Assembly: GCF_025356155.1 (NCBI RefSeq)
Contig: NZ_JANXUQ010000273.1
Location: 32,812 to 96,811 of the forward strand
Source of the DNA: Rhodoferax sp.
GTDB lineage: Bacteria > Pseudomonadota > Gammaproteobacteria > Burkholderiales > Burkholderiaceae_C
Direction: 5' to 3'
Length of the DNA stretch: 64,000 nucleotides
Shown: positions 42,690-51,772 of the stretch, piece after piece
Position numbering within the stretch: position 1 is the first letter of the stretch
Layout: every line of letters starts with the position of its first letter
The notes under the pieces: generated by a model
What the model was told of the DNA's origin: nothing
Seen by the model: only the letters and a program-made list of their open reading frames with translations
Databases searched by the model: none
Made by a program: the position numbers and the translations under genes

Positions 42690-45600
42690 ATGGCCCAGTT
42701 TTTTATTGACCGCCCCATCTTTGCGTGGGTGATTGCACTGTTTGTATCGGTGATGGGTGCGGTAGCAATCACGCAATTGCCCATTGCCCAATACCCGCCC
42801 GTGGCGCCGCCCACCATCGTAATCTCGGCCGGTTACCCTGGCGCGTCGGCCCAGATCCTGGAAGACAGCGTGCTGTCCGTCATCGAGCGCGAAATGAATG
42901 GCTCGCCCGGCATGATCTACATGGAGTCCGTAGCCCAGGCCAACGGCACGGGTTCCATCTCCATCAGTTTTGAGCCCGGCACCAATGCCGACCTGGCACA
43001 GGTGGATGTGCAAAACCGCCTGTCGCGCGCCACGCCACGCCTGCCGGCGGCCGTTACGCAGTCCGGCGTGCGGGTCGACAAGGCGCGCTCCAACTTCCTG
43101 CTGTTCACGATGCTGTCGTCCGACAACCCGGACATCGACATCGTAGCCCTGGGTGACTACGCCTCGCGCAATGTGCTGCCCGAAATCCAGCGCCTGCCCG
43201 GCATCGGCCAAGCCCAGTTGTTTGGCACCGAGCGCGCCATGCGCATCTGGGTAGACCCGGCCAAGCTGAGCGGCTACAACCTCTCCAACGCGGATGTCAA
43301 CAACGCGATCCGTTCGCAAAATGCGCAGGTGTCGCCTGGCTCGATTGGCGAGCTGCCCAACATTGCCGGCCAGACGATTGCCGCCACTGTGGTAGTAGAC
43401 GGGCAACTGAGCAACGTGCAGCAGTTCGGCAACATCGTGCTGCGCGCCAATACGGACGGCTCCACGGTTCGCCTCAAAGACGTTGCGCGCATCGAGTTGG
43501 GTGCGCAGACCTTTGCGACATCGGCGCGCCTCAATGGGAAACCAGCAGCGGGCATCGGGGTCCAATTGGCCCCCAGCGGCAATGCGCTGGCCGCGGCCAA
43601 AGCCGTGCGCGATCGCCTGGCAGAATTGCAGCCCTATTTCCCCAAGGGCGTGAAGTGGACCATTCCCTATGACGCATCGCGCTTCGTCAAGATTTCCATC
43701 TCGCAGGTGGCTGAGACGCTTGTCGAAGCGGTTGTGCTGGTCTTCCTGGTGATGTTTTTGTTCCTGCAGAACTGGCGCTACACCGTCATCCCCACCATCG
43801 TGGTGCCGGTCGCGCTGCTGGGCACGTTTGCCACACTGCTGGCGCTGGGATTCTCCATCAACGTGCTGACGATGTTCGGCATGGTGCTGGTCATCGGTAT
43901 CGTGGTGGACGATGCGATTGTGGTCGTGGAGAACGTCGAGCGCATCATGAGCGAAGAAGGCCTGCCACCGCTGGAGGCCACGCGCAAGGCCATGGGCCAG
44001 ATCTCGGGCGCCATCATCGGCGTGACCGTGGTGCTGATTGCGGTGTTTGTGCCGCTCGCGTTCTTCCAGGGCTCGGTGGGCAATATCTACCGCCAGTTCT
44101 CGGCGGTGATGGTGGCGTCGATCGGCTTCTCGGCCTTCATGGCGCTGTCATTGACACCCGCCTTGTGCGCGACCTTGCTCAAACCCGTTGAGGCTGGGCA
44201 CCACCATGCCAAGACTGGATTCTTTGGCTGGTTCAACCGTGGCTTTACCAGCACGGCCAAGACCTATGAGAGCTGGGTGGCGCGCATTCTGGCCCGCGCG
44301 GGCCGCTACCTGATCATCTACGCCGCCATCATTGCTGTGGTCGGCATCATGTATGTGCGCCTGCCGACATCCTTCCTGCCCAATGAAGACCAGGGCACGA
44401 TGCTGGTCAATGTGCAACTGCCACCGGGTGCAACCCGTGAGCGCACGCAAAACGTCATCGAACAGGTTGAGACCTTCATCCTCAAGCAGCCCGAAGTGCA
44501 AAGCATGGTCGGTGTGCTGGGCTTCAGCTTCTCGGGCCAGGGGCAGAATGCTGCGCTCGCATTCGTGACGCTGAAGGACTGGTCCGAACGCTCGGGTGAA
44601 GCCCATGGCGCAGCGGCGATTGCCGGGCGCGCCTTTGGCGGCCTGATGGGCATACGCGACGCATTCATCTTCCCGTTGAGCCCACCGGCCATTCCCGAAC
44701 TGGGTACCGCGTCGGGCTTTACTTTCCGCCTGCAGGACCGCGGTGGCAAGGGCCACGACGCATTGGTGGCGGCACGCAACCAGCTGATGGGCTTGGCATC
44801 CAAGAGCAAGGTGCTGACGCAAGTGCGCCCCGATGGTCTGGAAGACGCACCACAGCTGCAAATTGACATTGACCGCGACAAGGCCAATGCCCTGTCGGTG
44901 AGCTTTGATTCCATCAACAGCACCATTTCTACGGCGCTGGGTTCGGCCTACATCAACGACTTCCCCAACCAGGGCCGCTTGCAGCGCGTGGTGGTGCAGG
45001 CCGAAGCCAATGCGCGTATGCAGCCCGACGATATTCTGAAGCTCACCACGCCCAATGCCCAGGGCAAGCCGGTGCCACTGTCCAGCTTTGCCAGCACGCG
45101 CTGGGTCAAGGGTGCGATGCAGACCATTCGCTACAACGGCTATCCGGCCATGCGCCTGGGCGGCTCTGCTGCCGCTGGCTTCAGCACTGGTGACGCCATG
45201 GACGAAATGGAGAAGTTAGCAGCCCAACTGCCCGAAGGCTTTGCGTTCGAGTGGACCGGCTTGTCCCGCGAAGAAAAGATCGCCGGCTCGCAAGCTGTCG
45301 TCTTGTATGGCTTTGCGATACTGGCCGTGTTCTTGTGCCTTGCCGCGTTGTACGAGAGCTGGTCCATCCCGCTGGCCGTGATTCTGGTCGTGCCCGTGGG
45401 TGTGCTGGGTGTGCTGCTGGCCACGGTGCTGCGCGGCTATTCCAACGACGTGTACTTCCAGGTCGGTTTGATCACCATCATCGGCCTGTCGGCGAAGAAC
45501 GCGATTCTGATCATCGAATTTGCAAAGGACTTGCAGGCCCAGGGCAAGACCGCAGTGGAAGCGGCTCTAGCGGCGGCGCATATGCGTTTCAGGCCCATTT

Positions 45601-45848
45601 TGATGACATCACTGGCCTTTATGCTGGGTGTGTTGCCGCTGGCCATCTCCAGTGGCGCAGGGTCGGCCAGCCAGCGTGCCATCGGCACCGGGGTGATTGG
45701 TGGCAGCCTAGTCGGCACCATCCTCGCCGTTTTCTTCGTACCCATCTTCTTCGTGGTGGTGCGCAGCCTATTCAAGGGCAGCAAACGCCAGCACAAGTTT
45801 GATGCCGCCCATGTCCACCAGACAACCGGAGTGGCAAGCCATGAGTAA
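42690..45848 (+). CDS. RND efflux pump, HAE1 family (AcrB/MexB-like)
   Basis: The 1052-residue protein begins MAQFFIDRPIFAWVIALF and has 12 membrane helices in two halves, each followed by a large periplasmic loop. TM4 carries the proton-relay Asp pair (VVDDAIVVVENVERIM) and TM10 the Lys in SAKNAILIIEFAKDL. This is a drug or solvent exporter driven by the proton gradient. It lies 15 bp behind the adaptor and overlaps the channel gene by 8 bp. Confidence 0.95.
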   Translation: MAQFFIDRPIFAWVIALFVSVMGAVAITQLPIAQYPPVAPPTIVISAGYPGASAQILEDSVLSVIEREMNGSPGMIYMESVAQANGTGSISISFEPGTNADLAQVDVQNRLSRATPRLPAAVTQSGVRVDKARSNFLLFTMLSSDNPDIDIVALGDYASRNVLPEIQRLPGIGQAQLFGTERAMRIWVDPAKLSGYNLSNADVNNAIRSQNAQVSPGSIGELPNIAGQTIAATVVVDGQLSNVQQFGNIVLRANTDGSTVRLKDVARIELGAQTFATSARLNGKPAAGIGVQLAPSGNALAAAKAVRDRLAELQPYFPKGVKWTIPYDASRFVKISISQVAETLVEAVVLVFLVMFLFLQNWRYTVIPTIVVPVALLGTFATLLALGFSINVLTMFGMVLVIGIVVDDAIVVVENVERIMSEEGLPPLEATRKAMGQISGAIIGVTVVLIAVFVPLAFFQGSVGNIYRQFSAVMVASIGFSAFMALSLTPALCATLLKPVEAGHHHAKTGFFGWFNRGFTSTAKTYESWVARILARAGRYLIIYAAIIAVVGIMYVRLPTSFLPNEDQGTMLVNVQLPPGATRERTQNVIEQVETFILKQPEVQSMVGVLGFSFSGQGQNAALAFVTLKDWSERSGEAHGAAAIAGRAFGGLMGIRDAFIFPLSPPAIPELGTASGFTFRLQDRGGKGHDALVAARNQLMGLASKSKVLTQVRPDGLEDAPQLQIDIDRDKANALSVSFDSINSTISTALGSAYINDFPNQGRLQRVVVQAEANARMQPDDILKLTTPNAQGKPVPLSSFASTRWVKGAMQTIRYNGYPAMRLGGSAAAGFSTGDAMDEMEKLAAQLPEGFAFEWTGLSREEKIAGSQAVVLYGFAILAVFLCLAALYESWSIPLAVILVVPVGVLGVLLATVLRGYSNDVYFQVGLITIIGLSAKNAILIIEFAKDLQAQGKTAVEAALAAAHMRFRPILMTSLAFMLGVLPLAISSGAGSASQRAIGTGVIGGSLVGTILAVFFVPIFFVVVRSLFKGSKRQHKFDAAHVHQTTGVASHE

Positions 45849-47262
45849 GCACAACATGAAACCTCTTCTGGGTCGCTCTGTCCCCCGCCTGGCGCCATTG
45901 GCCGTCGCGATGGCTTTGGCGGCGTGCAGCTTCATCCCCACTTACGAGCGCCCCGCCGCACCGGTAGCTGGCAGCTTTGGAGCGGGGGACAACGCGGCAG
46001 CTGCTGCGCCGGCATCCGCCCCAGTGGCAGCGGATATCGCCTGGCAAGACTTCTTCAAGGATGCCCGCCTGAAGAGGCTGATTGAGCTGTCTCTGCAAAA
46101 CAACCGCGACCTGCGCATTGCGGTGCTGAACATCGAACAAACCCGCGCCCAGTTCCAACTGCGCCGGGCCGATGAATTGCCCACGTTGAATGCTGGTGTC
46201 ACCGGCGCCCGTGGCCCCATCGCATCTGGCGCTGTCACCAGCACCTACACCGCAGGCTTTAGCGTCACCGCTTATGAGCTGGATTTTTTCGGCCGCGTAC
46301 GCGCGCTGAGCCAGGCGGCGCAGGCCCAGTTGCTGGGGTCTGAAGAGGCGCGCAAGACCGTGCAGATCAGCCTGATAGCGGCAGTCGCCAATACTTACCT
46401 GAGTGTGCTGGCCGACGACGTGCTGCTGGCCGCCACGCGCGAGACGCTGGGTACCCGCCAGGAATCCTTGCGCTTGACCCAACTCAAGTTTGACAACGAA
46501 GCCGCCTCCAAGATAGAGCTGAGCCAGGCGCAGTCTTTGTTGGAGGGTGCCAAAGCAGCCTTGGCCCAGACCATACGCCAGCGCGCGCAGGATGAAAACG
46601 CACTGACGCTGCTGGTAGGCCAGCCGCTGCCGACCGACTTGCCCGCTGGTTTGCCCATCACTGCCCAGGGCATGTTGCCCGACCTGCCCGCCGGTGTGCC
46701 GTCTGAACTGCTGACGCGCCGCCCAGATATACGCCAGGCCGAGCAACAACTGCTGGCCAACAATGCCAATATTGGCGCGGCACGGGCCGCCTTCTTCCCG
46801 CGCATCACGCTGACCGGCAGCGCCGGTGTGGTCAGCAACGACCTAGACATGCTGTTCCAAAGCGGCACCTCGGCCTGGACATTCGCGCCGCAGTTGTTGC
46901 TGCCGATCTTCGACTATGGGCGTAACTCTGCCAACCTGGAATCTGCCAAGGTAGGCCGCGACATCGCTGTGGCGCAGTACGAGAAGGCTGTACAGACGGG
47001 CTTTCGCGAGGTGGCCGACGCCCTGGCCGGCCGCGCTACGCTAGGCGAACAATTGCGCGCCCAAAATGCGCAACTGGCTGCTGAGCAGACCCGCATGGAC
47101 CTGACCGACTTGCGCTTCAAGAACGGCGCGTCCAACGCGTTTGACGTGCTGGACGCCCAACGCTCGCTGTTTGCAACGCAACAGGCAGCCGTGCAGGTGC
47201 AGACGCAACAGGTGCAGAATCTGGTGACGTTGTACAAGGTTTTGGGTGGGGGTTGGAAATAG
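45841..47262 (+). CDS. Outer-membrane efflux lipoprotein (OprM/NodT family)
   Basis: ATG at 45841 overlaps the pump's 3' end; ATG at 45856 is an alternative. The 473-residue protein has lipobox LAAC (Cys29), two OEP repeats with the coiled helical parts, FFKDARLKRLIELSLQNNRD, and PQLLLPIFDYGRN in the second half. It forms the trimeric outer-membrane duct of the tripartite pump. The operon is TetR-controlled adaptor-pump-channel, as in ttgABC or mexAB-oprM. Confidence 0.93.
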   Translation: MSKHNMKPLLGRSVPRLAPLAVAMALAACSFIPTYERPAAPVAGSFGAGDNAAAAAPASAPVAADIAWQDFFKDARLKRLIELSLQNNRDLRIAVLNIEQTRAQFQLRRADELPTLNAGVTGARGPIASGAVTSTYTAGFSVTAYELDFFGRVRALSQAAQAQLLGSEEARKTVQISLIAAVANTYLSVLADDVLLAATRETLGTRQESLRLTQLKFDNEAASKIELSQAQSLLEGAKAALAQTIRQRAQDENALTLLVGQPLPTDLPAGLPITAQGMLPDLPAGVPSELLTRRPDIRQAEQQLLANNANIGAARAAFFPRITLTGSAGVVSNDLDMLFQSGTSAWTFAPQLLLPIFDYGRNSANLESAKVGRDIAVAQYEKAVQTGFREVADALAGRATLGEQLRAQNAQLAAEQTRMDLTDLRFKNGASNAFDVLDAQRSLFATQQAAVQVQTQQVQNLVTLYKVLGGGWK

Positions 47263-47362
47263 CCAACGATCGGTCGGATACATATAGTTACAAGCGCTAT
47301 AGAATCTGAGGCGGGTTGCTGATCCCCGGCGCGCCCTACGCATTCATTCAAGGCCCATGTAA

Positions 47363-47584
47363 ATGTCCACATTGCTCGACTACCTGAACAACCTCGATTC
47401 CAACGCGACTGCAATTGCGACTCACAACGCCGATCCAGCGGGATATATGACGCAGTTCGGCTTGAATGCGGCTGAACAGCAGGCGTTCATGTCTGGAGAT
47501 AAGGCGGCAATTGCGACATTGATCGGTATTGATCCAGCAGATCTTCCGAAAATCAATGCGGTCAACACGGATCTCACCTACTAG
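47363..47584 (+). CDS. Putative split-borosin RiPP precursor (SonA-like)
   Basis: The 73-residue peptide has a helical N-terminal domain (about 3-55) and a short C-terminal tail. Features shared with SonA of Shewanella as I remember it: short start MS.LxDYL, then DPAGYMTQFGLNAAEQQAFM and SGDKAAIATL, corresponding to the borosin-binding domain (Pro-x-x-x-Met, Gly-Leu, then Ala-x-Met-x-Gly-Asp). The tail after Gly55 (IDPADLPKINAVNTDLTY) would hold the core to be N-methylated. The start has a weak ribosome-binding site (AAGG, 9 bp away). TATAGAAT near 47298-47305 may be a -10. A SonM-like methyltransferase gene lies downstream beyond one other gene. Without that partner this would be an unknown small protein. 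Confidence 0.7.
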   Translation: MSTLLDYLNNLDSNATAIATHNADPAGYMTQFGLNAAEQQAFMSGDKAAIATLIGIDPADLPKINAVNTDLTY

Positions 47585-47614
47585 TCTTTGCAGGGCTCTC
47601 TCGTAGGGAGTCAG

Positions 47615-49372
47615 ATGGCACACCACTACGTTGCTCGCGCGTTGGCCTGCCTGCTAGTTGGGAGCACATGCGCGCTGGGTGCCGTTGCACAGCCAACCAG
47701 TGCCTTTGATGCATTGCTTGCGGAACACTCTCAGGCCTACAGCAAGTCAAGCAGTGACCGGGACGCCATACTGGAGCGACTCAAGGCGCTGGAGCCCAGC
47801 TTTACTCCGGAGCAAAACGAAAAATACCAACTCGCGATCGCAAATTCCCTGGGCGACCAGGGAAAGCATGTAGAACGGGTTGCTTTGGTCGAGTCTTTTA
47901 TTGGTCAGGTAAAGGCACCGGCAGGACGTGTTAGTTTTCTGTATGAGTTGATTCAAGGCAATACCGCGTTGGGCCGGTATGAAAATGCGCTGCAGGCCAT
48001 GAATGAATCCATACTGTTGCTGCCAGGCCTTCAAAAGGCCTCCCAAAAAGTTGTTGCATTACAAGGCGCTCTAAACTTACTGACCTCGTTACGCGCCTAC
48101 GACGAAGCCCTGGACCTGGCTGAGCGCATGTATGCCCTCAGGGGCGACGCCGTAGGATCCTACGCGGCCTGTGCGGGTTTGGCCAACAAGGTGGAAACGA
48201 ATTACATGCGCGGTAACAGTGCCTTGGCACGCTCTCTTGTGCCCAATGCCATCAGTGCATGCGAAGCATTCAAGAACCAATTTCTGACACTCATTGTAAA
48301 AACCCATGCCGCCATAGATTTGATTGACTCCGGTAATCTCGCCACGGGCATCACTACCAGTCTGGCATTGCTGCAGGAATATGCAGTGTTGAACAAAGAT
48401 TCCGAATACCTCACGCTGTTGCAAGAGGCTTTGGCCAGGGCCTATCTGGCAACATACAACTTTGACCGTGCGGAGCAATATGGCTTTCAGGCCTACGAAC
48501 GAGCCCAGAAGGACCATGTCCTGATCTTGCAGGAAAAAACCAGCCAGACCATGGCGGCAATCAAACGCGCCCAGGGCCAACTGTCCGCCGCCATCGACTA
48601 TTACGACATCAATTTGACCCTGAAAGACAAGGTCCTGGATGACCAATTGCATAAGAACCTAGCGTACCAGCGCGTCAAGTTCGACACACGGGACAAGGCC
48701 AACCAAATGGCCTTGTTGGAACAAAAAAACAAAAACCTGAGTACCGAGAAGGCGCTGCAGCAAAACAAATACCAGAACCTGATTTTGCTGATGACCCTGA
48801 TCCTGGTCGTGCTCGCCATACTTGGCGCATGGCTTTTCAATACGCTACGTCTGAAGAACACATTCCGGTTGTCTGCGCAGATAGATGGACTTACGCAGGT
48901 GAGCAACCGGGCACATTTCACGGCATCTGCGCAGCATGCATTCAAGGACATGGCGCGAAACGTGAGTTTGGTTTTGTTTGATATGGACTTGTTCAAAAAG
49001 ATCAACGACACCTATGGCCATGCGGCAGGCGACTGGGTGCTCAAGACCGTATGCATCACTGTCAAAGCCCAGTTGCAAAAGGCAGAGTTACTGGGTCGCC
49101 TGGGTGGTGAAGAATTTGCAATATGTCTGCCCAACTTCCCCGAAATGGAAGCGGAGCTATTTGCCGAGCGTTGCCGAACGGCCATCGCCGCGATAGACAC
49201 CAATCCATCCGGTTTTGCTTTTTCCATTACCGCAAGTTTTGGAATTTCAACCCGCAGTGCCGGGCAGTCAACAAGTTTCGAGGACACGCTGGTGGAGGCC
49301 GACAAGGCTTTGTATCTGTCCAAGAACGAAGGACGCAATCGCGTCACGGTTTATCAACGTTCCATCGCATAG
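47615..49372 (+). CDS. Membrane diguanylate cyclase with periplasmic TPR-like sensor
   Basis: ATG at 47615, with GTAGGGAG upstream, is preferred to the in-frame TTG at 47588. The 585-residue protein has a signal peptide (to about AVAQP), a periplasmic region of TPR-like helical pairs (about 30-340), a coiled coil, one membrane helix (about 388-410) and a C-terminal GGDEF domain with DGLTQVSNRAHF, VLFDMDLFKKINDTYGHAAGD and GGEEF at 498-502. The place of the I-site RxxD reads QKAE, so product inhibition is probably absent. It sits between the borosin-like precursor (30-bp gap) and methyltransferase (6-bp gap), on the same strand. Confidence 0.92.
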   Translation: MAHHYVARALACLLVGSTCALGAVAQPTSAFDALLAEHSQAYSKSSSDRDAILERLKALEPSFTPEQNEKYQLAIANSLGDQGKHVERVALVESFIGQVKAPAGRVSFLYELIQGNTALGRYENALQAMNESILLLPGLQKASQKVVALQGALNLLTSLRAYDEALDLAERMYALRGDAVGSYAACAGLANKVETNYMRGNSALARSLVPNAISACEAFKNQFLTLIVKTHAAIDLIDSGNLATGITTSLALLQEYAVLNKDSEYLTLLQEALARAYLATYNFDRAEQYGFQAYERAQKDHVLILQEKTSQTMAAIKRAQGQLSAAIDYYDINLTLKDKVLDDQLHKNLAYQRVKFDTRDKANQMALLEQKNKNLSTEKALQQNKYQNLILLMTLILVVLAILGAWLFNTLRLKNTFRLSAQIDGLTQVSNRAHFTASAQHAFKDMARNVSLVLFDMDLFKKINDTYGHAAGDWVLKTVCITVKAQLQKAELLGRLGGEEFAICLPNFPEMEAELFAERCRTAIAAIDTNPSGFAFSITASFGISTRSAGQSTSFEDTLVEADKALYLSKNEGRNRVTVYQRSIA

Positions 49373-49378
49373 TTTGAA

Positions 49379-50188
49379 ATGACACCCACAAAATCAGGTA
49401 GATTAATTTGCGTCGGCACCGGTATGCGCATGGCCGGGCAAGTTACGCCACTGGCACAAAGCTATCTTGAAACGGCGGACGTTGTTGTCTCCGCAGTGCC
49501 CAACATATTCACGCGCAAATGGCTACAGGGCATTGCCAAGGAATTCATCTGCATACTGGACCATTACGACGACTGCGACGTGGAGGGCAAAAGCCGCCGC
49601 GACACCTACCGCCGCATGGCAGACACCATCCTGGAGCAGGTTCGCGCCGGCAAGACAGTGTGCGCAGCCTTCTACGGTCACCCTGGCATCTTTGCCTGCA
49701 TCTCGCACATAGCGATCAAGGACGCGCGGGCCGCGGGCTATAGCGCAGAAATGCTGCCAGGCATTTCTGCTGAAGACTGCCTGGTGGCAGACCTGGGAAT
49801 GGACCCCGGTCGCACCGGCATGCAGGCCATGGAGAGTACGCAGTACATGATTTATGAGCGCAAAATCGATCCGACGGCCATGCTGGTACTTTGGCAGCCC
49901 GCCCTAGCGGGTGAACTCAGCCTGAAGCGCTTTGAGACCACAGCGGCACGCATACAGGTTCTGGTAGACAAGCTGGCGCGCGACTACCCGCTGGACCACA
50001 CCGTCATCTTGTACGAGGCGGCCACCAACCCGCTGGAGAAGACGCGCATCGATGAGATCTTGTTGCGCGACCTGCCGACCACACCCATGAGCACCGCTAC
50101 CACGCTGGTCATCCCGCCCGCATTCCCATTGAAACGCGATGAGGCCATCGTCGCCCAACTGAACTCGCTTCCTGAGGCGTGCTTGTAG
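49379..50188 (+). CDS. Putative borosin alpha-N-methyltransferase (SonM-like, tetrapyrrole methylase fold)
   Basis: The 269-residue protein has the SAM-dependent tetrapyrrole methylase fold: glycine-rich start LICVGTGMRMAGQVTPLAQ, YGHPGIFACISHIAI (residues 99-113) and MLPGISAEDCLVADLGMDPG (125-144). It agrees closely with SonM as I remember it, including SRRDTYRRM (72-80) and Tyr63, which fit the Arg and Tyr needed for backbone methylation, and LVLWQPALAGE, LDHTVILYEA, VIPPA toward the end. It lacks the features of cobalamin-pathway CbiE/CobJ enzymes. ATG 49379 lies 6 bp after the diguanylate cyclase stop with no clear ribosome-binding site, so translation may be coupled. Confidence 0.82.
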   Translation: MTPTKSGRLICVGTGMRMAGQVTPLAQSYLETADVVVSAVPNIFTRKWLQGIAKEFICILDHYDDCDVEGKSRRDTYRRMADTILEQVRAGKTVCAAFYGHPGIFACISHIAIKDARAAGYSAEMLPGISAEDCLVADLGMDPGRTGMQAMESTQYMIYERKIDPTAMLVLWQPALAGELSLKRFETTAARIQVLVDKLARDYPLDHTVILYEAATNPLEKTRIDEILLRDLPTTPMSTATTLVIPPAFPLKRDEAIVAQLNSLPEACL

Positions 50189-50220
50189 GAGGCCGAAACG
50201 GACTAGCCACACAACGAATA

Positions 50221-50269
50221 GGCCGCTAGCCCTCGTGAAATGGCCATATGGCGCTATACATTCAAGAGC
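50221..50269 (-). repeat. Repeat R1, intergenic copy after borosin-like locus
   Basis: GGCCGCTAGCCCTCG at the left; on the minus strand GCTCTTGAATGTATAGCGCC precedes GAGGGCTAGCGGCC by 35 nt. It overlaps the 3' end of the next minus-strand gene by a few bases. Confidence 0.65.
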
Positions 50270-50915
50270 GACTGAACTTCAAAAAGTGCCCCTTGTACGC
50301 CTCGCCCGTACTCTGCGTGGCGCCCGCGCGTTGCATGTCCAGCGTGTAGCCCAGCGCGTCCATCTTGCGGCAAAAGCCGTTGCGGTTGCCGCGGTCCGGG
50401 TCCAGCACGATGATGTTGACCGGATCTGCAGAGTGCTGGTGGATGAACTGCGACAACGTCCCGGGTTGATCGCGCTCATACAACACGTCGCTGGCAATGA
50501 TCAGGTCGAACCGGCCCAGCGCCGGGTTCTCGCGACCCCAGTGGCCGGTCTGGTACTTGAGGTGCGGTAAGGCGTTGAGCCGCAGGTTCTCCTGAAGAAA
50601 CGCCTCTGTTAGCGGATGGCAGTCGCTGGCAGTGATATCGCCCTGGCGGCGGTGGATCACCAGGCTGGCCAGCGCCAGTCCACAGCCGATCTCCAGAATG
50701 CGTTTGCCTGCAATGTCATAGGTTTGCATGGCATCGGCCAGCATGCGCGCCGAAGGCCACACCATGCCAAACAGCGGCCAGGACGCGGACGAAATACCCG
50801 CAGCCTGGGCCGCACCGTCGGGGTCGGCATACTGTTGACGGTCCAGCAAGGATCGGATTTCGAAATGCGACGTGCCCAGCAAGTGGGTCTCGAACTTAAC
50901 CTGGTAGCCTGGCAT
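50262..50915 (-). CDS. Class I SAM-dependent methyltransferase (METTL21/Methyltransf_16-like)
   Basis: The 217-residue protein has motif I KRILEIGCGLALASLVIHRR, motif II ITASDCHPL and the family's post-II DVLYE (LIIASDVLYERDQPG), as in lysine methyltransferases of the METTL21 group. The N-terminal MPGYQVKFETHLLGTSHFEIRS, split by a turn, is typical of bacterial members of this group. Target protein or small molecule unknown. It is convergent with the borosin-like locus; no link to it is evident. Confidence 0.85.
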   Translation of the reverse strand: MPGYQVKFETHLLGTSHFEIRSLLDRQQYADPDGAAQAAGISSASWPLFGMVWPSARMLADAMQTYDIAGKRILEIGCGLALASLVIHRRQGDITASDCHPLTEAFLQENLRLNALPHLKYQTGHWGRENPALGRFDLIIASDVLYERDQPGTLSQFIHQHSADPVNIIVLDPDRGNRNGFCRKMDALGYTLDMQRAGATQSTGEAYKGHFLKFSRS

Positions 50916-51044
50916 GGCGCAGCTCCTAAAAGCCTGTGTTGTGTGGCGCGTGAGAAAAAATGCTTTTGCGCATCAAACACAACACGGACAAGCGTGCGAT
51001 GTGGGCGGACCGGGCACCGGGGGCGGGCTTTGCGCCCCTTTCAA

Positions 51045-51509
51045 CTAATACCCTGCTTTCTTGGTGAAGTAGTTGTTACCGTAGTTGGTTTCCAGAAAGG
51101 TCTTGTCGGCATTCACGCTGATGTTTGCCGTCATGGTGGCGTTGCTGTTCACGTTCGTCGTAACGTTCACATCCGCCAGTTTGCCGGACTCCAGCGCTTC
51201 CACGGCGGCACTACCGCTGCCAATCAACACGGACGGACCGCTATTTGGGGGGTAGAACTTCAAAACCACATTCACTGTTGTGGGGGGCGTTTTTCCACCG
51301 CCTATGTTTTTGACGCGGACGATCCAGAAGTTCGGGCTGGTTTGGTTGGCACTCTCTATTGCCAGATCAGGCCCCAGCACCTGCGGTTTCTCTACCGGCA
51401 CCAATTTGGGCGGCACCGTGACCTTGATGGGCCCTGCCGGTTTCGCGGTCAAGTCCGCCTGCGCGATGCTGGCGACGCAGGTCAAAAGCAAGAACAAAAG
51501 GGTTTTCAT
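51045..51509 (-). CDS. Secreted CARDB-like domain protein
   Basis: 154 residues: a signal peptide (MKTLLFLLLTCVASIAQA), a Pro/Lys-rich linker and one CARDB-type beta-sandwich (about 45-150) with GPDLAIESANQTSPNFWIV, VRVKNIGGGKTPPTTVNVVL split over two strands, and ISVNADKTFLETNYGNNYF. CARDB domains often serve as adhesion or scaffold modules. No partner is adjacent; the gene is a single unit. Confidence 0.75.
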   Translation of the reverse strand: MKTLLFLLLTCVASIAQADLTAKPAGPIKVTVPPKLVPVEKPQVLGPDLAIESANQTSPNFWIVRVKNIGGGKTPPTTVNVVLKFYPPNSGPSVLIGSGSAAVEALESGKLADVNVTTNVNSNATMTANISVNADKTFLETNYGNNYFTKKAGY

Positions 51510-51704
51510 ACAGGGCTGATCCTATCAAGATGCTGGTGACACACCGCGCGCTTGCACCGTGACTGTCCCAAGATCTGGCGACGATTGTGAGCCTGTACCT
51601 ACAAAAAGTACATTGCACCGGCGTCGAAATGTAACGATCTGTGTGCCGTCCAGGCGAGAGCTATCAGCGACGCAGCACCAGATGTCGGCCGAGATAACCT
51701 TACT

Positions 51705-51754
51705 CCGCTACTAAGTTGATAGCGTTAAACTCTTATTTCTCGAGGGCTACAGCC
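51705..51754 (+). repeat. Repeat R1, intergenic copy before parC end
   Basis: GCTACTAAGTTGATAGC begins at 51707 and GAGGGCTACAGCC at 51742, the fixed offset. It lies in the 263-bp gap between the CARDB gene and parC; the rest of that gap shows no gene or clear hairpin. Confidence 0.7.
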
Positions 51755-51772
51755 CGATTTAGCTTGTGAGTC

